A DNA stretch of 64,000 nucleotides from Sulfitobacter aestuariivivens. Lineage in GTDB: Bacteria; Pseudomonadota; Alphaproteobacteria; Rhodobacterales; Rhodobacteraceae. Position numbers and translations under genes: made by a program. The notes below the pieces were generated by a model that was not told the DNA's origin, searched no databases, and saw only the letters and a list, made by a program, of their open reading frames with translations. The stretch is from contig NZ_JACTAG010000002.1 in assembly GCF_014763045.1 (NCBI RefSeq), forward strand, positions 992,001-1,056,000. Reading direction: 5' to 3'. Of the stretch, positions 43,071 through 54,799 are shown one piece after another; the first letter of the stretch is position 1, and the number at the start of each line of letters is the position of its first letter.

Positions 43071-44077
43071 CCGACCGCCCGGCAAGACTGCAGGCTTTCA
43101 TCGCGCAAAGTGGCTGGTCCGACAGCACCCGAACCCTGGTTGCAGGCGACGCATCAAACCGGCGATATGATCGATTGCAAAAGCCAGACGGGTCTTCGGC
43201 AATCCTGATGGATGCGCCACCGGATAAAGGTGAGAACACCCAAACCTTTGTTCGTGTTGCTCAGTACCTGACATCAATCGGTCTGAGCGCACCAAAAATT
43301 TACCATGAAGACCCGGTAAAGGGTTTTCTATTGATCGAAGATCTCGGGACTGATCGTTTTGCCGAACGGATCGCCGACAACCCATCTCAGGAACACCCGC
43401 TTTATACCGCCGCGATTGATGCCCTCATCACGCTGCAAAGGGCGGAGCCCATATCGCTAGAAATTTGCGGCGCAGCTTGGCTGGCAGATGCAGTGATGTT
43501 GGCATTCGATTGGTATGCCGACAGCGCAGATGCCAAGACCAAAGATACCTTTTACAAAGCCTTTTGTTCGCTCGCCCGCACGTTGGAGGATGACCGCACT
43601 GTCGTCATCTTGCGGGACTTTCATGCAGAGAACCTGCTTTGGCTTCCGGCGCGCGAAGAAGCCGCACGTGTGGGCCTTCTCGATTTTCAGGATGCGCTGC
43701 TGGGCCACCCGGCCTATGATCTTGTTTCCATTCTTCAGGACGCGCGGCGCGACGTAAGTCCCGAAACCGAAGCTGCGATGATCACCTGCTATCTTGACCA
43801 GACCGGGCTTCACCCCGACCGGTTTCGCGCTGCCTACGCGTTGCTTGGCTTTCAGCGAAACTTGCGCATCCTTGGTATCTTCGCGCGCCTTTGCCTGCGC
43901 GATGGCAAGGCGCGTTATGTTGCAATGATCCCGCGGGTGCATGGCTATGTCATGCGAAACCTGGAGCATCCAAAATTGTCCGAGCTGCGCAGTATCTTGA
44001 GCCCCCACTTACCTGCGCCGACCGAAGCTTTTCTTGATGGAATGAGACGCCGATGTCCCGATCAAACCGCGCCCTGA
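43067..44077 (+). CDS. amgK: Aminoglycoside-phosphotransferase-fold sugar kinase (AmgK)
   Basis: 336 aa. Kinase fold with GDASNRRYDRL, LLIEDLGTDRF, catalytic loop VILRDFHAENLLW and metal loop LLDFQDALLGHPAYDLVSILQDARRDV. AmgK phosphorylates N-acetylmuramate/N-acetylglucosamine at C1 in the peptidoglycan recycling bypass, and the next gene is its partner murU. Start 43067 chosen for AAGGA spacing and the 4-nt overlap with tsaE. Confidence 0.88.
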   Translation: MTDRPARLQAFIAQSGWSDSTRTLVAGDASNRRYDRLQKPDGSSAILMDAPPDKGENTQTFVRVAQYLTSIGLSAPKIYHEDPVKGFLLIEDLGTDRFAERIADNPSQEHPLYTAAIDALITLQRAEPISLEICGAAWLADAVMLAFDWYADSADAKTKDTFYKAFCSLARTLEDDRTVVILRDFHAENLLWLPAREEAARVGLLDFQDALLGHPAYDLVSILQDARRDVSPETEAAMITCYLDQTGLHPDRFRAAYALLGFQRNLRILGIFARLCLRDGKARYVAMIPRVHGYVMRNLEHPKLSELRSILSPHLPAPTEAFLDGMRRRCPDQTAP

Positions 44078-44745
44078 TGATGTTCGCGGCCGGGTTCGGC
44101 ACGCGCATGAAACATCTCACGACGGACCGCCCGAAACCGCTGATCCCGGTTGCTGGTAGGCCGCTGGTAGATCACGCATTGGCACTGGCGCTGGATATGG
44201 GCTGCGCCCCGATTGTGGCAAACCTGCATTACAAACCAGATCCCCTGCGAACCCATCTTGAGCAGCAAGGTGTCAAAACGGTCACCGAAAAGCCGGATAT
44301 TCTGGAGACAGGAGGCGGCCTGCGCAACGCACTCTCGCATCTCGGCACCCAGCCCGTCTTTACCATGAATACAGACGCGATCTGGTCCGGGCCGAACCCG
44401 CTTAAGCTGTTAGACGCTGCCTGGAATCCAGACGTAATGGACGCGCTTTTGATCCTTCTGCCGCCAGGGCAAGCTTTGGGTCACACTGGAAAAGGCGACT
44501 TTGCGGCTGACACTCAGGGGCAGTTAACTCGGGGGGGCAAGATGATCTATGGCGGCGTGCAGATCATCAAGACTGATGGATTGTTCGGCATTCAGGATAC
44601 CAAGTTTTCGCTCAACCTGCTGTGGGATCAGATGCTTCAAAAGGGTCGACTTTATGGCCTGTCCTATCCCGGCAAGTGGTGCGACGTAGGCAATCCTGAG
44701 GGGATTACACTGGCGGAAAATCTGGTGGCGATGCCGGATGTTTGA
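44053..44745 (+). CDS. murU: MurNAc-1-phosphate uridylyltransferase (MurU)
   Basis: 230-aa nucleotidyltransferase: FAAGFGTRMKHLTTDRPKPLIPVAGRPL, NLHYKPDPL, ETGGGLRNAL and MNTDAIW. It converts the AmgK product to UDP-MurNAc. The 25-nt overlap with amgK supports co-translation. A TGATG start eight codons later is possible but would cut into the first strand. Confidence 0.9.
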   Translation: MSRSNRALMMFAAGFGTRMKHLTTDRPKPLIPVAGRPLVDHALALALDMGCAPIVANLHYKPDPLRTHLEQQGVKTVTEKPDILETGGGLRNALSHLGTQPVFTMNTDAIWSGPNPLKLLDAAWNPDVMDALLILLPPGQALGHTGKGDFAADTQGQLTRGGKMIYGGVQIIKTDGLFGIQDTKFSLNLLWDQMLQKGRLYGLSYPGKWCDVGNPEGITLAENLVAMPDV

Positions 44746-47695
44746 ACCGTCTGATCATCCGCGTGTATTCGGACTGGCACCGGGCGTGGATTTCCCTGCC
44801 GCATTGGTCGCGGGCCTGCGTGACAAATTGCAAGGTCACCCGCCAGATGCCATGGCCCGCGTTGATCTGATTGTGAACACCCGCCGTATGCAGCGCCGTC
44901 TACGCGAGATTTTTGATGCAGGCCCTGCCGGGTTCCTGCCACGTATCCGTTTGTTGACGGAACTGGATGGGCTGGTGAAAGAGGTGAACGTGCCGCCTGC
45001 TGTTTCCCCCCTGCGTCGGCGGCTTGAGTTGGTGCAACTTGTCTCAATGCTACTGGAGGCTGACCCAAGTCTTGCGCCACGCACCTCTCTTTATGCACTC
45101 GCCGACAGCCTTGCGGCCCTTTTGGATGAAATGCAGGGCGAAGGCGTCGAGGCCCAAGCGATCAAAGCGCTGGATGTCACTGATCAATCCGGTCATTGGG
45201 AGCGCGCCAAGAAGTTCCTGACAATCGCGCAGGATTATCTTGACCAATCATCCACACAGCTGGACAGCGAAACACGGCAACGCAAGCTGATTACGACCAT
45301 CACCGGCCATTGGCAGAGGAACCCCCCGAAAAACCCGGTCATCCTGGCCGGTTCGACCGGATCTCGCGGCACCACAATGATGCTGATGCAGGCGATCGCG
45401 ACTTTGCCGCAAGGGGCGGTTGTTCTGCCTGGCTTCGATTGGCACATGTCCAGTGCGATCTGGCAGGATCTGGATCCACAGAACCTGCCGCAGGATCACC
45501 CGCAGTATCGCTTTTTTCACCTGATGCAGGCCCTGTCGTTGCCAGCCAGCAAAGTGGAAAACTGGGCACGCGCAGAACCTCCCTCAGCTGACCGAAACGC
45601 GTTGATTTCTCTTTCGCTGCGCCCTGCTCCTGTGACCCATGCGTGGCTTAAAGAGGGGCCTCACCTTGGCAATCTGCCAGAAGCGACCCAAGACGTGACC
45701 CTTGTCGAGGCGCCGACCCCTCGCATTGAGGCGCTGTGCATCGCGATGCGGCTGCGAAAAGCCGCAGAAGAAGGCCAGACTGCGGCACTGATCACTCCGG
45801 ACCGCATGCTGACACGGCAGGTAACCTCGGCCCTTGACCGATGGAATATCCTGCCAGATGACAGCGCCGGGATGCCTTTGCAATTGTCACCGCCTGGGCG
45901 GTTCTTGCGCCATGTGGCAGGTCTGATGCGGCGCAAACTAGATGCCGAGGCATTGTTGACCTTGCTGAAACACCCCCTGACCCATAGCGGGGCCGATCGT
46001 AATCTTCACCAATTGCACACCCAACAGCTGGAAATGGCCATCCGCGACACAGGCCTGCCCTATCCTGACAAGGTGGGCCTCATCCGGACCGGACAAAAAG
46101 CCGCGAAACGAATGGAACAACCGCAGCTGTTTTTAACTTGGCTCGATTGGGTTGCTGACGTTTTCACGGACAATGACATCGCTTCAGAGCACCCACTTGC
46201 CGATCTGGTTTCAACACATCTGACCCTCGCCAACGCCATCGCGGGCGGGCAAGGCACGGATGCAGAGAACGAACTGTGGAAAATGAATGCCGGTGAAAAA
46301 GCGCAAAGCGTGATGGACAATCTCGCGACACACGCCCCCGCAGGCGGCGCCATGGCTGCTGCCGATTACGCCGATCTGATCGGCGCGCTGCTCTCGGGTG
46401 AAGAGGTGCGCGACCGCGATGCACCGCATCCAAATGTGATGATCTGGGGCACATTAGAAGCACGGGTGCAAGGTGCCGATCTGGTGATCCTTGGCGGGTT
46501 GAATGACGGCACATGGCCCGAAGCCCCCCCGCCCGATCCATGGCTGAACAGAAAGATGCGAAAAGATGCAGGTCTCTTGCTGCCCGAACGGCGCATCGGT
46601 CTTTCGGCGCATGATTATCAGCAGGCCATCTCCGCTCGCGAGGTCTGGGTCACCCGCGCCATCCGCTCTGACGAGGCGGAAACCGTACCGTCACGCTGGA
46701 TCAACCGGCTGAGCAACCTGATGAATGGACTGCCGGAAAATGGTGGGTCGGAAGCTTGGGCGCAAATGCGGGCACGTGGCACCTGGTGGCTGGATCAGGC
46801 CCGCGCACTTGAGGCTGTGACCCGCACGCCCCCTGCCCCGCGACCTTCGCCCAGGCCGCCGATTGCGGCCCGCCCACGCAAGCTGTCGGTCACGGCAATC
46901 AGCCAGCTGATTCGAGACCCCTATGCGATCTATGCAAAGAACACGCTGCGCCTGCGTCCGATGAACGATTTGGTTCAGTCACCCGATGCACAACTGCGGG
47001 GCATTGTGCTGCACCAAATCATGGAAAGATTCGTGAAAGCCGCAACAGATGACCAGACACTTTTGACGGCCGAGCACCTCATGGCAACAGCCCAAGATGT
47101 ACTGGAAACCGCGATCCCCTGGCCTGCCGCCCGTATGATGTGGTTGGCGCGCATTGGGCGTGTTGCGGATTGGTTCGTGACACGCGAAGCAGCGCGGCAA
47201 ACGTACGCCTCTCCCGTAGCAGCTGAAAAATCGGCGCACGGTATGCATGAATTCACCGACATCGGTTTTACCTTGCACGGCTATGCAGACCGTATTGATC
47301 TGACAGAAGACGGTGATGCGCTGATCTATGACTACAAGACAGGCAATCCGCCCACCAAGAAACAGCAGAAACTATTCGACAAACAGCTGCTGATCGAAGC
47401 GGCAATGGTCGAGAACGGTGCCTTTGCCGAGGTTGGCGTGGCCCATGTGGCACAGGCGATCTTTATCGGATTGGGTGCCAAGCCAGTCGAAATCCCGGCT
47501 CCATTGGATGAGGAATCGCCGGCCGAAGTGCTCAAGGGTCTGCACAGGCTGATCAGTGCGTATTTGAAGCCCGACCAAGGCTTCACGGCGCGACGCTTTG
47601 CCCTCTCTGACGTCTTTGGCGGCGACTACGATCAGCTTGCGCGGTTCGGTGAATGGGACGGCACGATGGATCCGGTGCCGGAGGATCTGAAATGA
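44738..47695 (+). CDS. addB: Double-strand break repair protein AddB
   Basis: 985 aa, alphaproteobacterial AddB. Helicase-like N-terminal and middle region with VIWGTLEARVQGADLVILGGLNDGTWP in outline near residue 565, then a RecB-type nuclease domain at the C-terminus (LHQIMERFVKA, FTLHGYADRIDL, LIYDYKTGNPP). Pairs with AddA to resect DNA ends for RecA. Starts within the last codons of murU and its stop overlaps the addA ATG. Confidence 0.93.
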   Translation: MFEPSDHPRVFGLAPGVDFPAALVAGLRDKLQGHPPDAMARVDLIVNTRRMQRRLREIFDAGPAGFLPRIRLLTELDGLVKEVNVPPAVSPLRRRLELVQLVSMLLEADPSLAPRTSLYALADSLAALLDEMQGEGVEAQAIKALDVTDQSGHWERAKKFLTIAQDYLDQSSTQLDSETRQRKLITTITGHWQRNPPKNPVILAGSTGSRGTTMMLMQAIATLPQGAVVLPGFDWHMSSAIWQDLDPQNLPQDHPQYRFFHLMQALSLPASKVENWARAEPPSADRNALISLSLRPAPVTHAWLKEGPHLGNLPEATQDVTLVEAPTPRIEALCIAMRLRKAAEEGQTAALITPDRMLTRQVTSALDRWNILPDDSAGMPLQLSPPGRFLRHVAGLMRRKLDAEALLTLLKHPLTHSGADRNLHQLHTQQLEMAIRDTGLPYPDKVGLIRTGQKAAKRMEQPQLFLTWLDWVADVFTDNDIASEHPLADLVSTHLTLANAIAGGQGTDAENELWKMNAGEKAQSVMDNLATHAPAGGAMAAADYADLIGALLSGEEVRDRDAPHPNVMIWGTLEARVQGADLVILGGLNDGTWPEAPPPDPWLNRKMRKDAGLLLPERRIGLSAHDYQQAISAREVWVTRAIRSDEAETVPSRWINRLSNLMNGLPENGGSEAWAQMRARGTWWLDQARALEAVTRTPPAPRPSPRPPIAARPRKLSVTAISQLIRDPYAIYAKNTLRLRPMNDLVQSPDAQLRGIVLHQIMERFVKAATDDQTLLTAEHLMATAQDVLETAIPWPAARMMWLARIGRVADWFVTREAARQTYASPVAAEKSAHGMHEFTDIGFTLHGYADRIDLTEDGDALIYDYKTGNPPTKKQQKLFDKQLLIEAAMVENGAFAEVGVAHVAQAIFIGLGAKPVEIPAPLDEESPAEVLKGLHRLISAYLKPDQGFTARRFALSDVFGGDYDQLARFGEWDGTMDPVPEDLK

Positions 47696-50600
47696 GCGCA
47701 CGCATGGATGACGCAACGCGCGCGCAAGTAGACGCTGCCCAGCCAGAAGTTTCGACCTGGCTGACGGCCAACGCGGGCTCGGGCAAAACCCGTGTGCTGA
47801 CTGATCGGGTCGCCCGGCTGTTGCTGGCGCAGGTCGATCCACAGCAGATCTTGTGTTTGACCTATACCAAGGCGGCCGCCTCAGAGATGCAGAACCGCCT
47901 GTTCAAGCGGTTGGGCGAATGGGCGATGCTCGGCGATGACGCCCTGCGGTTGGCGCTGACCGAATTGGGAATTGGGACGACCTTTGAGCCAAGCGAACTG
48001 CGCTGGGCACGCACACTTTTTTCCCGCGCGATCGAAACCCCCGGCGGGCTGAAGATCCAGACAATCCATTCCTTTTGCGCCGCGATCCTGCGCCGCTTTC
48101 CGTTAGAGGCCGGGGTCAATCCTCAGTTCACAGAAATCGAGGATCGCGCCGCTGATCTGCTTCGTGCAGATATCGTCGATGAAATGGCGGAAAGCGACGA
48201 GGCACCGCTCGTCGCAGCCTTGGCTGCGCGCTATACCGGAGAGGATTTTTCGTCTCTAACAAGGATAATTGTGAACAAAAGAGACGGGTTTGGCAGGGAT
48301 GTTTCATCTGCAGATGTCCTCTCTCTTTTTGGTATAAACGCCGATTTGACCTCTCAAAGCCTGGAACAGTCGGTCTTTGACGGCACTGAAATGCCCCTCA
48401 TTAAAGAACTGGTGCCCGCCCTGCTTGCCAAAGGCGGCAACGATGGCAAGGCCGGCGTGGCATTGCAGGACATCACCGAGTTATCCGTGAACACGCTTCC
48501 TTTGCTAGAGCGCGTCTTCCTGACCGGGGAAAAGGCAAATTCGCCCTTCTCTGCCAAGATCGGCAGTTTCCCAACCAAAGCAACCCAGGCCACGCTTGCC
48601 CACCTGATGCCTGCGATAGATGCTTTCATGCTGCGGGTCGAAAGCGCGCGTGACGCTCGGTTGGCCTTGTTGGCGACGGAAAGGACATTGGTTCTGCATG
48701 AATTCGCGCGCGCCTTTCTTGCGCGTTACGAGGCAGCCAAACAGCAGCGCGGATGGCTTGATTTTGACGATCTGATCCTGCGCACCCGCGCGTTACTAAG
48801 CGATGAAAAGGTCGCGGCGTGGGTGCTTTACCGCATCGACGGCGGCATCGATCACATTTTGGTCGACGAAGCTCAGGATACCTCCCCACACCAATGGGAT
48901 ATCATCGAAAAGCTGACAGATGAGTTCTACAGCGGTCAGGGCGCGCGTCCGGATGTGGATCGGACGATCTTTGTCGTCGGCGACAAGAAACAGTCGATCT
49001 ATTCGTTTCAGGGCGCCGATCCGGAAGGGCTCAATGACAAAGGTCAAAGCTTTGAGCGGAAAATCAGAGAGGCGGGAAAGGTTTTTCAGCACCGCAGTCT
49101 TGAGTACTCCTTTCGGTCCTCATCGGCGATATTGCGGCTGGTTGATCAGGTGTTTGACCCACGCGTCCAGCACGATCTGGACAAAGAAACACAGCATTTC
49201 GCCTTCAAGTCAGACCTGCCCGGACGGGTCGACCTTTGGCCGTTGATCGAAAAAACAGACGAAGAGGAAGAGCGCGACTGGACAGACCCCGTAGACAGGC
49301 GCAGTGCGCAGCATCATTCGGTCATTTTGGCCGAAAAAATTGCTGCGCGCATCAAAGAGCTCGTGACGGGTGAACATTACATTCCCACTGACACTAAATC
49401 GCCCAACATTTTCGAAAAGCGCCGTATTAGAGCCGGAGATTTCCTGATCCTTGTCCAAAGTCGCGGGGCCCTATTCAGCGAAATCATTCGCGCCTGCAAA
49501 GCCGCTGAACTGCCCATTGCGGGCGCGGACCGATTAAAGGTCGGCGCAGAACTTGCGGTCAAAGATCTGGCCGCGCTGCTGTCATTTCTTGCAACACCTG
49601 ATGACAGCCTTTCATTGGCCTCTGCGTTAAGGTCACCGCTTTTCGGCTGGTCCGAACAGGACCTTTTTTCGCTGGCCCATGACCGCGCCCAGGATCACCT
49701 CTGGCAGGCATTGCGCATTCAGGGCGAAACACATCCCGATACGATCAATATGCTGCGAGATCTGCGTGGGCAGGTGGATTTTCTGCGTCCCTTTGACCTG
49801 ATTGAGCGGATTTTGAACCGACATAACGGTCGAACCAACCTGCTGGCCAGACTTGGCCCAGAAGCAGAAGACGGTCTCAATGCCATGTTGGCGCAGGCGC
49901 TTGCATATGAACGCACAGAAGTTCCCAGTTTGACAGGGTTCCTGCAGTGGATGCAGACCGATGAATTGGAGATCAAACGCCAGATCGATAACTCATCTGA
50001 CCAGATCAGGGTGATGTCCGTTCATGGCGCAAAGGGCCTTGAGGCGCCCATTGTCATTCTGCCTGACACCGTCGCCCGGACGATCAGCATCAAGGACGAG
50101 TTGATCGACGTGGGTAATAGTCCTATCTGGAAATCGCCCAGCGCTGACATGCCTGACCGCATGCGCAAACGTGTCGATGAACTGCGCAGTGCACAACGGC
50201 GCGAACGCATGCGGCTCCTTTACGTTGCGATGACACGTGCCGAGAAGTGGTTGATCGTTGCCGCCGCAGGTAAGTTGGCGAACGATAACTCCGACTGGTA
50301 CAGTATGATCGCCAACGCCATGGGGCATATCAACGCCAACGCAATAGGTCAGAGTGACATATTGCGATACGAGGAGGGAGATTGGGATCGTCCGCCTCAG
50401 GCTGGTTCCATTCAAGAACCTGCAGAAAAGACTTTTTTAGAGCCTGTTTTTAGCGCCCCTGTCGACCCTCCGGGCCCGCAACTCGGCACGCTCTCTCCCT
50501 CAGATCTTGGTGGCGCGAAAGCCTTGGCCGGTGAGCTTGGCAAGGATCAGGACACAGCTTTGCATTTCGGGTCACTTGTCCATCTGCTGCTTGAGAAGCT

Positions 50601-51072
50601 TGCCGATCTGAGCCCCGACCAGCGAGAACACACCGCAGCGGACTTGGCAAATCCAGATGAAAGCCCCGGCTTCGCCCACGCATTGAAAGAGGCAAAATCA
50701 GTTTTGGATGCTCCTGCGCTGCAATCGATCTTTGATGCAGGTGCACTTGCCGAAGTGCCTGTTACAGCCTCGATTGGCGGCCAACGCCTGCATGGAACAA
50801 TCGACAGATTGCTGGCTGGGGAAAAGAAGATCATCGCGGTGGATTACAAAACAAACCGGATGGTGCCCAAAATGCCGGAAACCTGCCCAGAAGGTATTTT
50901 GCGCCAGATGGGTGCCTATGCCCATATGCTTGCCCAGATCTATCCAACCCATGAAATTGAAACCGCCATCCTGTGGACCGCGACACAGGATCTGATGGTA
51001 TTGCCCCACGATATCGTGACAGCTGCGCTTTGGCGTTCACCACATCTTGACGGGACGGACCGGCATTCATAG
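47692..51072 (+). CDS. addA: Double-strand break repair helicase-nuclease AddA
   Basis: 1126 aa, UvrD-type helicase plus nuclease. Walker A ANAGSGKT at 26-33, [16 protein letters not shown], Walker [53 protein letters not shown] and a RecB nuclease end ([23 protein letters not shown]). Start 47692 overlaps the addB stop by 4 nt. Confidence 0.95.
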   Translation: MSARMDDATRAQVDAAQPEVSTWLTANAGSGKTRVLTDRVARLLLAQVDPQQILCLTYTKAAASEMQNRLFKRLGEWAMLGDDALRLALTELGIGTTFEPSELRWARTLFSRAIETPGGLKIQTIHSFCAAILRRFPLEAGVNPQFTEIEDRAADLLRADIVDEMAESDEAPLVAALAARYTGEDFSSLTRIIVNKRDGFGRDVSSADVLSLFGINADLTSQSLEQSVFDGTEMPLIKELVPALLAKGGNDGKAGVALQDITELSVNTLPLLERVFLTGEKANSPFSAKIGSFPTKATQATLAHLMPAIDAFMLRVESARDARLALLATERTLVLHEFARAFLARYEAAKQQRGWLDFDDLILRTRALLSDEKVAAWVLYRIDGGIDHILVDEAQDTSPHQWDIIEKLTDEFYSGQGARPDVDRTIFVVGDKKQSIYSFQGADPEGLNDKGQSFERKIREAGKVFQHRSLEYSFRSSSAILRLVDQVFDPRVQHDLDKETQHFAFKSDLPGRVDLWPLIEKTDEEEERDWTDPVDRRSAQHHSVILAEKIAARIKELVTGEHYIPTDTKSPNIFEKRRIRAGDFLILVQSRGALFSEIIRACKAAELPIAGADRLKVGAELAVKDLAALLSFLATPDDSLSLASALRSPLFGWSEQDLFSLAHDRAQDHLWQALRIQGETHPDTINMLRDLRGQVDFLRPFDLIERILNRHNGRTNLLARLGPEAEDGLNAMLAQALAYERTEVPSLTGFLQWMQTDELEIKRQIDNSSDQIRVMSVHGAKGLEAPIVILPDTVARTISIKDELIDVGNSPIWKSPSADMPDRMRKRVDELRSAQRRERMRLLYVAMTRAEKWLIVAAAGKLANDNSDWYSMIANAMGHINANAIGQSDILRYEEGDWDRPPQAGSIQEPAEKTFLEPVFSAPVDPPGPQLGTLSPSDLGGAKALAGELGKDQDTALHFGSLVHLLLEKLADLSPDQREHTAADLANPDESPGFAHALKEAKSVLDAPALQSIFDAGALAEVPVTASIGGQRLHGTIDRLLAGEKKIIAVDYKTNRMVPKMPETCPEGILRQMGAYAHMLAQIYPTHEIETAILWTATQDLMVLPHDIVTAALWRSPHLDGTDRHS

Positions 51073-51106
51073 GTTCAAATCTCAATCAGCCTTGCAGGAG
51101 AGCACC

Positions 51107-51427
51107 ATGGCCACGGTCGCAGTCACCGACGATACATTCGACGCCGAAGTCAAGAATTCCGAAATCCCCGTCGTGGTGGATTTCTGGGCAGAATGGTGCG
51201 GCCCCTGCAAGCAGATTGGACCAGCATTGGAAGAAATCTCCGGTGAGATGGAAGGCAAGGTCAAGGTCGTGAAGGTCGATGTGGATGCGAACCCCAATTC
51301 TCCCGCTGCTATGGGCGTGCGCGGCATCCCGGCGCTGTTCCTGTTCAAGGATGGCCAGGTGGTATCCAACATGATGGGCGCCAAACCCAAGGCGGCTCTA
51401 ATCGACTGGATCAACGATTCAATCTGA
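51107..51427 (+). CDS. trxA: Thioredoxin
   Basis: 106 aa, [17 protein letters not shown] with redox cysteines 31 and 34, cis-Pro in [12 protein letters not shown]. Cytoplasmic disulfide reductant. GCAGGAG ribosome site precedes the ATG at 51107. An intrinsic terminator follows within 25 nt. Confidence 0.97.
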   Translation: MATVAVTDDTFDAEVKNSEIPVVVDFWAEWCGPCKQIGPALEEISGEMEGKVKVVKVDVDANPNSPAAMGVRGIPALFLFKDGQVVSNMMGAKPKAALIDWINDSI

Positions 51428-51450
51428 CTCAAGATGCATGGCTTCATTCA

Positions 51451-51477
51451 AAGGCGTCCTCTGTGGGCGCCTTTTTT
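51451..51477 (+). terminator. Intrinsic terminator after trxA
   Basis: AAGGCGTCC / GGGCGCCTT stem with a short loop and a run of six T. It ends the addBA-trxA transcript before hslV. Confidence 0.85.
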
Positions 51478-51558
51478 CATGAAGACCCGCAGTTGCCTGC
51501 GCCCTTGTGTATAGCACACGCAGGGCCATATAGAACCGCAAGCAAGATGGAGACGCCC

Positions 51559-52116
51559 ATGACACATCAGGATTTCCCCGGCTGGCACGGTACCACCATC
51601 ATTGGCGTCAAAAAGGGTGGCAAGGTCGTTATCGCGGGTGACGGGCAAGTCAGTCTTGGTCAGACCGTCATCAAGGGCACCGCACGGAAGGTCCGCAAAC
51701 TTAGCCCTGGCGGTTTTGACGTTATTGCAGGGTTCGCCGGCTCCACGGCCGACGCATTCACGCTTCTTGAGCGGTTGGAAACCAAGTTGGAAGCAACACC
51801 CGGGCAACTGGCCCGCGCCTCGGTCGAATTGGCCAAGGACTGGCGCACCGACAAATATCTGCAAAAGTTGGAAGCAATGCTGATCGTGACCGATGGCCGC
51901 GACCTTTTGGTGATCACCGGGGCAGGGGACGTGCTGGAACCCGAAAACGACGTGGCAGCGATAGGATCGGGCGGTAACTATGCGCTGGCCGCAGCACGCG
52001 GTATGATGGACAGCGACCGTGACGCAGAGGCCGTAGCACGCGACGCCATGCAGATCGCGGCAGATATCTGTGTCTATACCAACGGAAATCTGACGGTAGA
52101 AACCATATCTGAATGA
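51559..52116 (+). CDS. hslV: ATP-dependent protease subunit HslV (ClpQ)
   Basis: 185 aa. The catalytic Thr is residue 12 (HGTTIIGV), so a short propeptide ([11 protein letters not shown]) is removed, as is usual in alphaproteobacteria. [34 protein letters not shown] and [13 protein letters not shown] confirm the family. GGAG six bases before 51559 decides the start against an ATG four codons earlier. hslU is two genes downstream. Confidence 0.96.
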   Translation: MTHQDFPGWHGTTIIGVKKGGKVVIAGDGQVSLGQTVIKGTARKVRKLSPGGFDVIAGFAGSTADAFTLLERLETKLEATPGQLARASVELAKDWRTDKYLQKLEAMLIVTDGRDLLVITGAGDVLEPENDVAAIGSGGNYALAAARGMMDSDRDAEAVARDAMQIAADICVYTNGNLTVETISE

Positions 52117-53198
52117 GCCTCGACCTCGACGATATCCGCGCGGCCGTCACGGCAGGCACCATCACTGAGGCACAAGCCGCCGGCGTCGTCGCACTGGCAG
52201 ACGCCCGCGCCAAAGGGCGCGCGGTCATCGGCGATATGGACGAACCATTTGAGCTTTTCCATGGCTTCAACGAGGTGTTCATCGTGTTGGGTCTGGGCGT
52301 GCTCTTTGCCGGTTGGACCGGAATCCTTGCCTTTGTCCTGACACTGCAAATGAAGGCGCTTGCTTTTGCAGTCCTTGGGTTCGTTGGAATGGCTGCAGTT
52401 GCTCTGCTGGCGCGATACTTTACATTGAAGCGCCGGATGAACGGCCCCTCAAGTGCGCTGGCCGCGATATTTGCATTTTGCTCGGCGCAGATAGGGTTTG
52501 GTATTGGGCTGGGGCTTTCGGGCGAGGTGTTCCTGACCTCCGGCCTCGCTGCGGCCAGTGGTTCTTTGGGAATGCTCATTTACTGGATCGCATTCCGGGT
52601 GCCCTTTGCACTGGCGGTTGTTGCCTTGGGTGCACTCGGGTCCAGTTTTTGCTTCATCGCGTGGTCTGGCGATATCCTGAGCTCACCACGTGAGTTCTTC
52701 TTGCTCAGTTCCAGCGGCCTTTATGGGTGGGCCACCATTGGTGTTGGAATACTGGCGTTGATCACAGCCATGTATTTTGATCTGTCAGATCCGCATCGGG
52801 TCACCCGTCGTGCTACGAATGCCTTCTGGCTTCACATCGTGGCAGCGCCCACCATCGTGAACACAATCGCCGCTTCGCTTGTGTTTAATGTCAACTGGTT
52901 CTCGCTGTCCTTGCTGGTTTTGTTCATGGTTCTGCTGACTCTGTTTGCAATTGTGATTGACCGACGGTCTTTCCTGATCGCCGCCAGCGGATACATCGCC
53001 GCCCTATGCTACTCCATTGCGCCGGGCGTATTCTTTGTCGGATCTTTCGTGCTTGGATCTTGCCTGATCTTGTTGGGTGCCCAATGGGAAGTCATCCGCG
53101 GCGGCCTGATGCATCGTCTCCCGGACTTCCGCGGTAAGGATCGGCTACCGCCATGGCGCGCCGCTGAAAACCTTTGGCAGACAACAGCGAATGGCTGA
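52113..53198 (+). CDS. Multi-pass membrane protein of unknown function
   Basis: 361 aa. A soluble N-terminal 50 residues ([21 protein letters not shown]) precedes about ten membrane helices. The pattern resembles large uncharacterised DUF2157-like membrane proteins, but the match is by general appearance. It sits between hslV and hslU, its ATG overlapping the hslV stop by 4 nt. Confidence 0.82.
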   Translation: MSLDLDDIRAAVTAGTITEAQAAGVVALADARAKGRAVIGDMDEPFELFHGFNEVFIVLGLGVLFAGWTGILAFVLTLQMKALAFAVLGFVGMAAVALLARYFTLKRRMNGPSSALAAIFAFCSAQIGFGIGLGLSGEVFLTSGLAAASGSLGMLIYWIAFRVPFALAVVALGALGSSFCFIAWSGDILSSPREFFLLSSSGLYGWATIGVGILALITAMYFDLSDPHRVTRRATNAFWLHIVAAPTIVNTIAASLVFNVNWFSLSLLVLFMVLLTLFAIVIDRRSFLIAASGYIAALCYSIAPGVFFVGSFVLGSCLILLGAQWEVIRGGLMHRLPDFRGKDRLPPWRAAENLWQTTANG

Positions 53199-53321
53199 GA
53201 TTAGGCCAAAACGGAAAATGTATGTTTCACTACCGCGCAAAGACGGATCGGCATCGAACACTTCAGCCCCTTCAAATTCGCCATCAACATGCGTATCTGC
53301 CCCTCATGAAAAGGGACCAAC

Positions 53322-54629
53322 ATGACTGACCTGACCCCCCGCGAAATCGTCTCTGAACTGGATCGGTTCATCATCGGCCAAAAGGACGCCAAACGCGCGG
53401 TGGCGGTCGCCTTGCGCAATCGCTGGCGGCGCAAGCAGTTGTCTGACGATCTGCGGGACGAGGTTTACCCCAAGAACATACTGATGATCGGCCCCACCGG
53501 CGTCGGCAAGACCGAGATCAGCCGCCGTCTGGCCAAATTGGCACGCGCGCCATTTCTCAAGGTCGAAGCGACCAAATTTACCGAAGTGGGCTATGTCGGC
53601 CGCGATGTTGAACAGATCATCCGCGATCTGGTGGACGCTGCCATTGTCATGACACGCGAGCACATGCGCGAAGACGTGAAAGCCTCAGCCCACAACGCCG
53701 CCGAAGAGCGTGTGATCGACGCCATCGCCGGCACCGACGCCCGCGAAGGCACCCGCGATATGTTCCGCAAAAAGCTGAAAAGCGGCGAACTGGACAATAC
53801 AATGATCGACCTTGAGGTGACCGATTCCACAAACCCCTTCCAGATGATGGATATTCCCGGCCAGCCCGGCAGCGGGGCGGGGATGATGAACCTGGGCGAC
53901 ATCTTCGGTAAGGCAATGGGTGGTCGCACCACCAAGAAACGACTGTCGGTCGCCGACAGCTACGAAATCCTGATCGGGGAAGAAGCGGACAAACTGCTGG
54001 ATGACGAGACTGTCACCAAGGCCGCCATCGAAACGGTCGAACAGAACGGGATCGTCTTTCTGGATGAGATCGACAAGGTCTGCGCGCGCTCGGACGCACG
54101 CGGTGGCGACGTCAGCCGGGAAGGGGTCCAGCGCGACCTGTTGCCGCTGATCGAAGGGACAACGGTCAGCACCAAACACGGTCCGGTCAAAACCGACCAT
54201 GTGCTCTTCATAGCATCCGGTGCCTTCCACATCGCCAAACCGTCTGACCTGCTGCCAGAGCTGCAGGGGCGTCTACCGATCCGGGTTGAACTGCGCGCCC
54301 TGACCGAAGAAGACTTCGTGCGTATCCTGACCGAAACGGATAACGCATTGACCCTGCAATACACCGCGCTGATGGGCACCGAAGAGGTCAAAGTCAGCTT
54401 TACCGAAGACGGAATTGCCGCCTTGGCCAAGATCGCCGCGGATGTGAACCAGTCGGTTGAAAATATCGGTGCGCGCAGGCTCTACACCGTGATGGAGCGG
54501 GTCTTTGAAGAGCTTTCATTCACCGCTCCGGACCGTGGCGGCGAAGAGATCGAGGTCAACGCCGCATTTGTCGACACCAATCTAGGCGAACTGAGCAGAT
54601 CCACCGATCTAAGCCGGTACGTCCTCTAA
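53322..54629 (+). CDS. hslU: ATP-dependent protease ATPase subunit HslU (ClpY)
   Basis: 435-aa AAA+ unfoldase: [21 protein letters not shown] at the start, Walker A GPTGVGKT at 57-64, [18 protein letters not shown], Walker B FLDEIDKV, the HslU insert domain and the C-terminal DLSRYVL that docks into HslV. AAGGGA precedes the ATG. Confidence 0.97.
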   Translation: MTDLTPREIVSELDRFIIGQKDAKRAVAVALRNRWRRKQLSDDLRDEVYPKNILMIGPTGVGKTEISRRLAKLARAPFLKVEATKFTEVGYVGRDVEQIIRDLVDAAIVMTREHMREDVKASAHNAAEERVIDAIAGTDAREGTRDMFRKKLKSGELDNTMIDLEVTDSTNPFQMMDIPGQPGSGAGMMNLGDIFGKAMGGRTTKKRLSVADSYEILIGEEADKLLDDETVTKAAIETVEQNGIVFLDEIDKVCARSDARGGDVSREGVQRDLLPLIEGTTVSTKHGPVKTDHVLFIASGAFHIAKPSDLLPELQGRLPIRVELRALTEEDFVRILTETDNALTLQYTALMGTEEVKVSFTEDGIAALAKIAADVNQSVENIGARRLYTVMERVFEELSFTAPDRGGEEIEVNAAFVDTNLGELSRSTDLSRYVL

Positions 54630-54690
54630 CGACCGCCACGCACACATCAAACTTCCTTTCTCTGGCCGGAATATTCCTCGGGAGTATGAG

Positions 54691-54783
54691 GGTCCGAGGA
54701 CCTTCATCCGCCAAGCCCCGTCTTGGCGGCACCACGCGCGAAAAACGCACCATCGTTTGGGGGGTTTCCACGCCCGAACCCCC
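54691..54783. other. Inverted-repeat-rich leader before the MFS gene
   Basis: Three inverted repeats in the 170-nt gap: GGTCC/GGACC (54691-54702), CCGCCAAG/CTTGGCGG with a 6-nt loop (54708-54729) and GGGGGTT/AACCCCC with a 10-nt loop (54760-54783). None has a T-run. They may be a structured leader of the MFS gene or an hslU 3' processing site. Confidence 0.4.
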
Positions 54784-54799
54784 ATGACACCAATACCCT

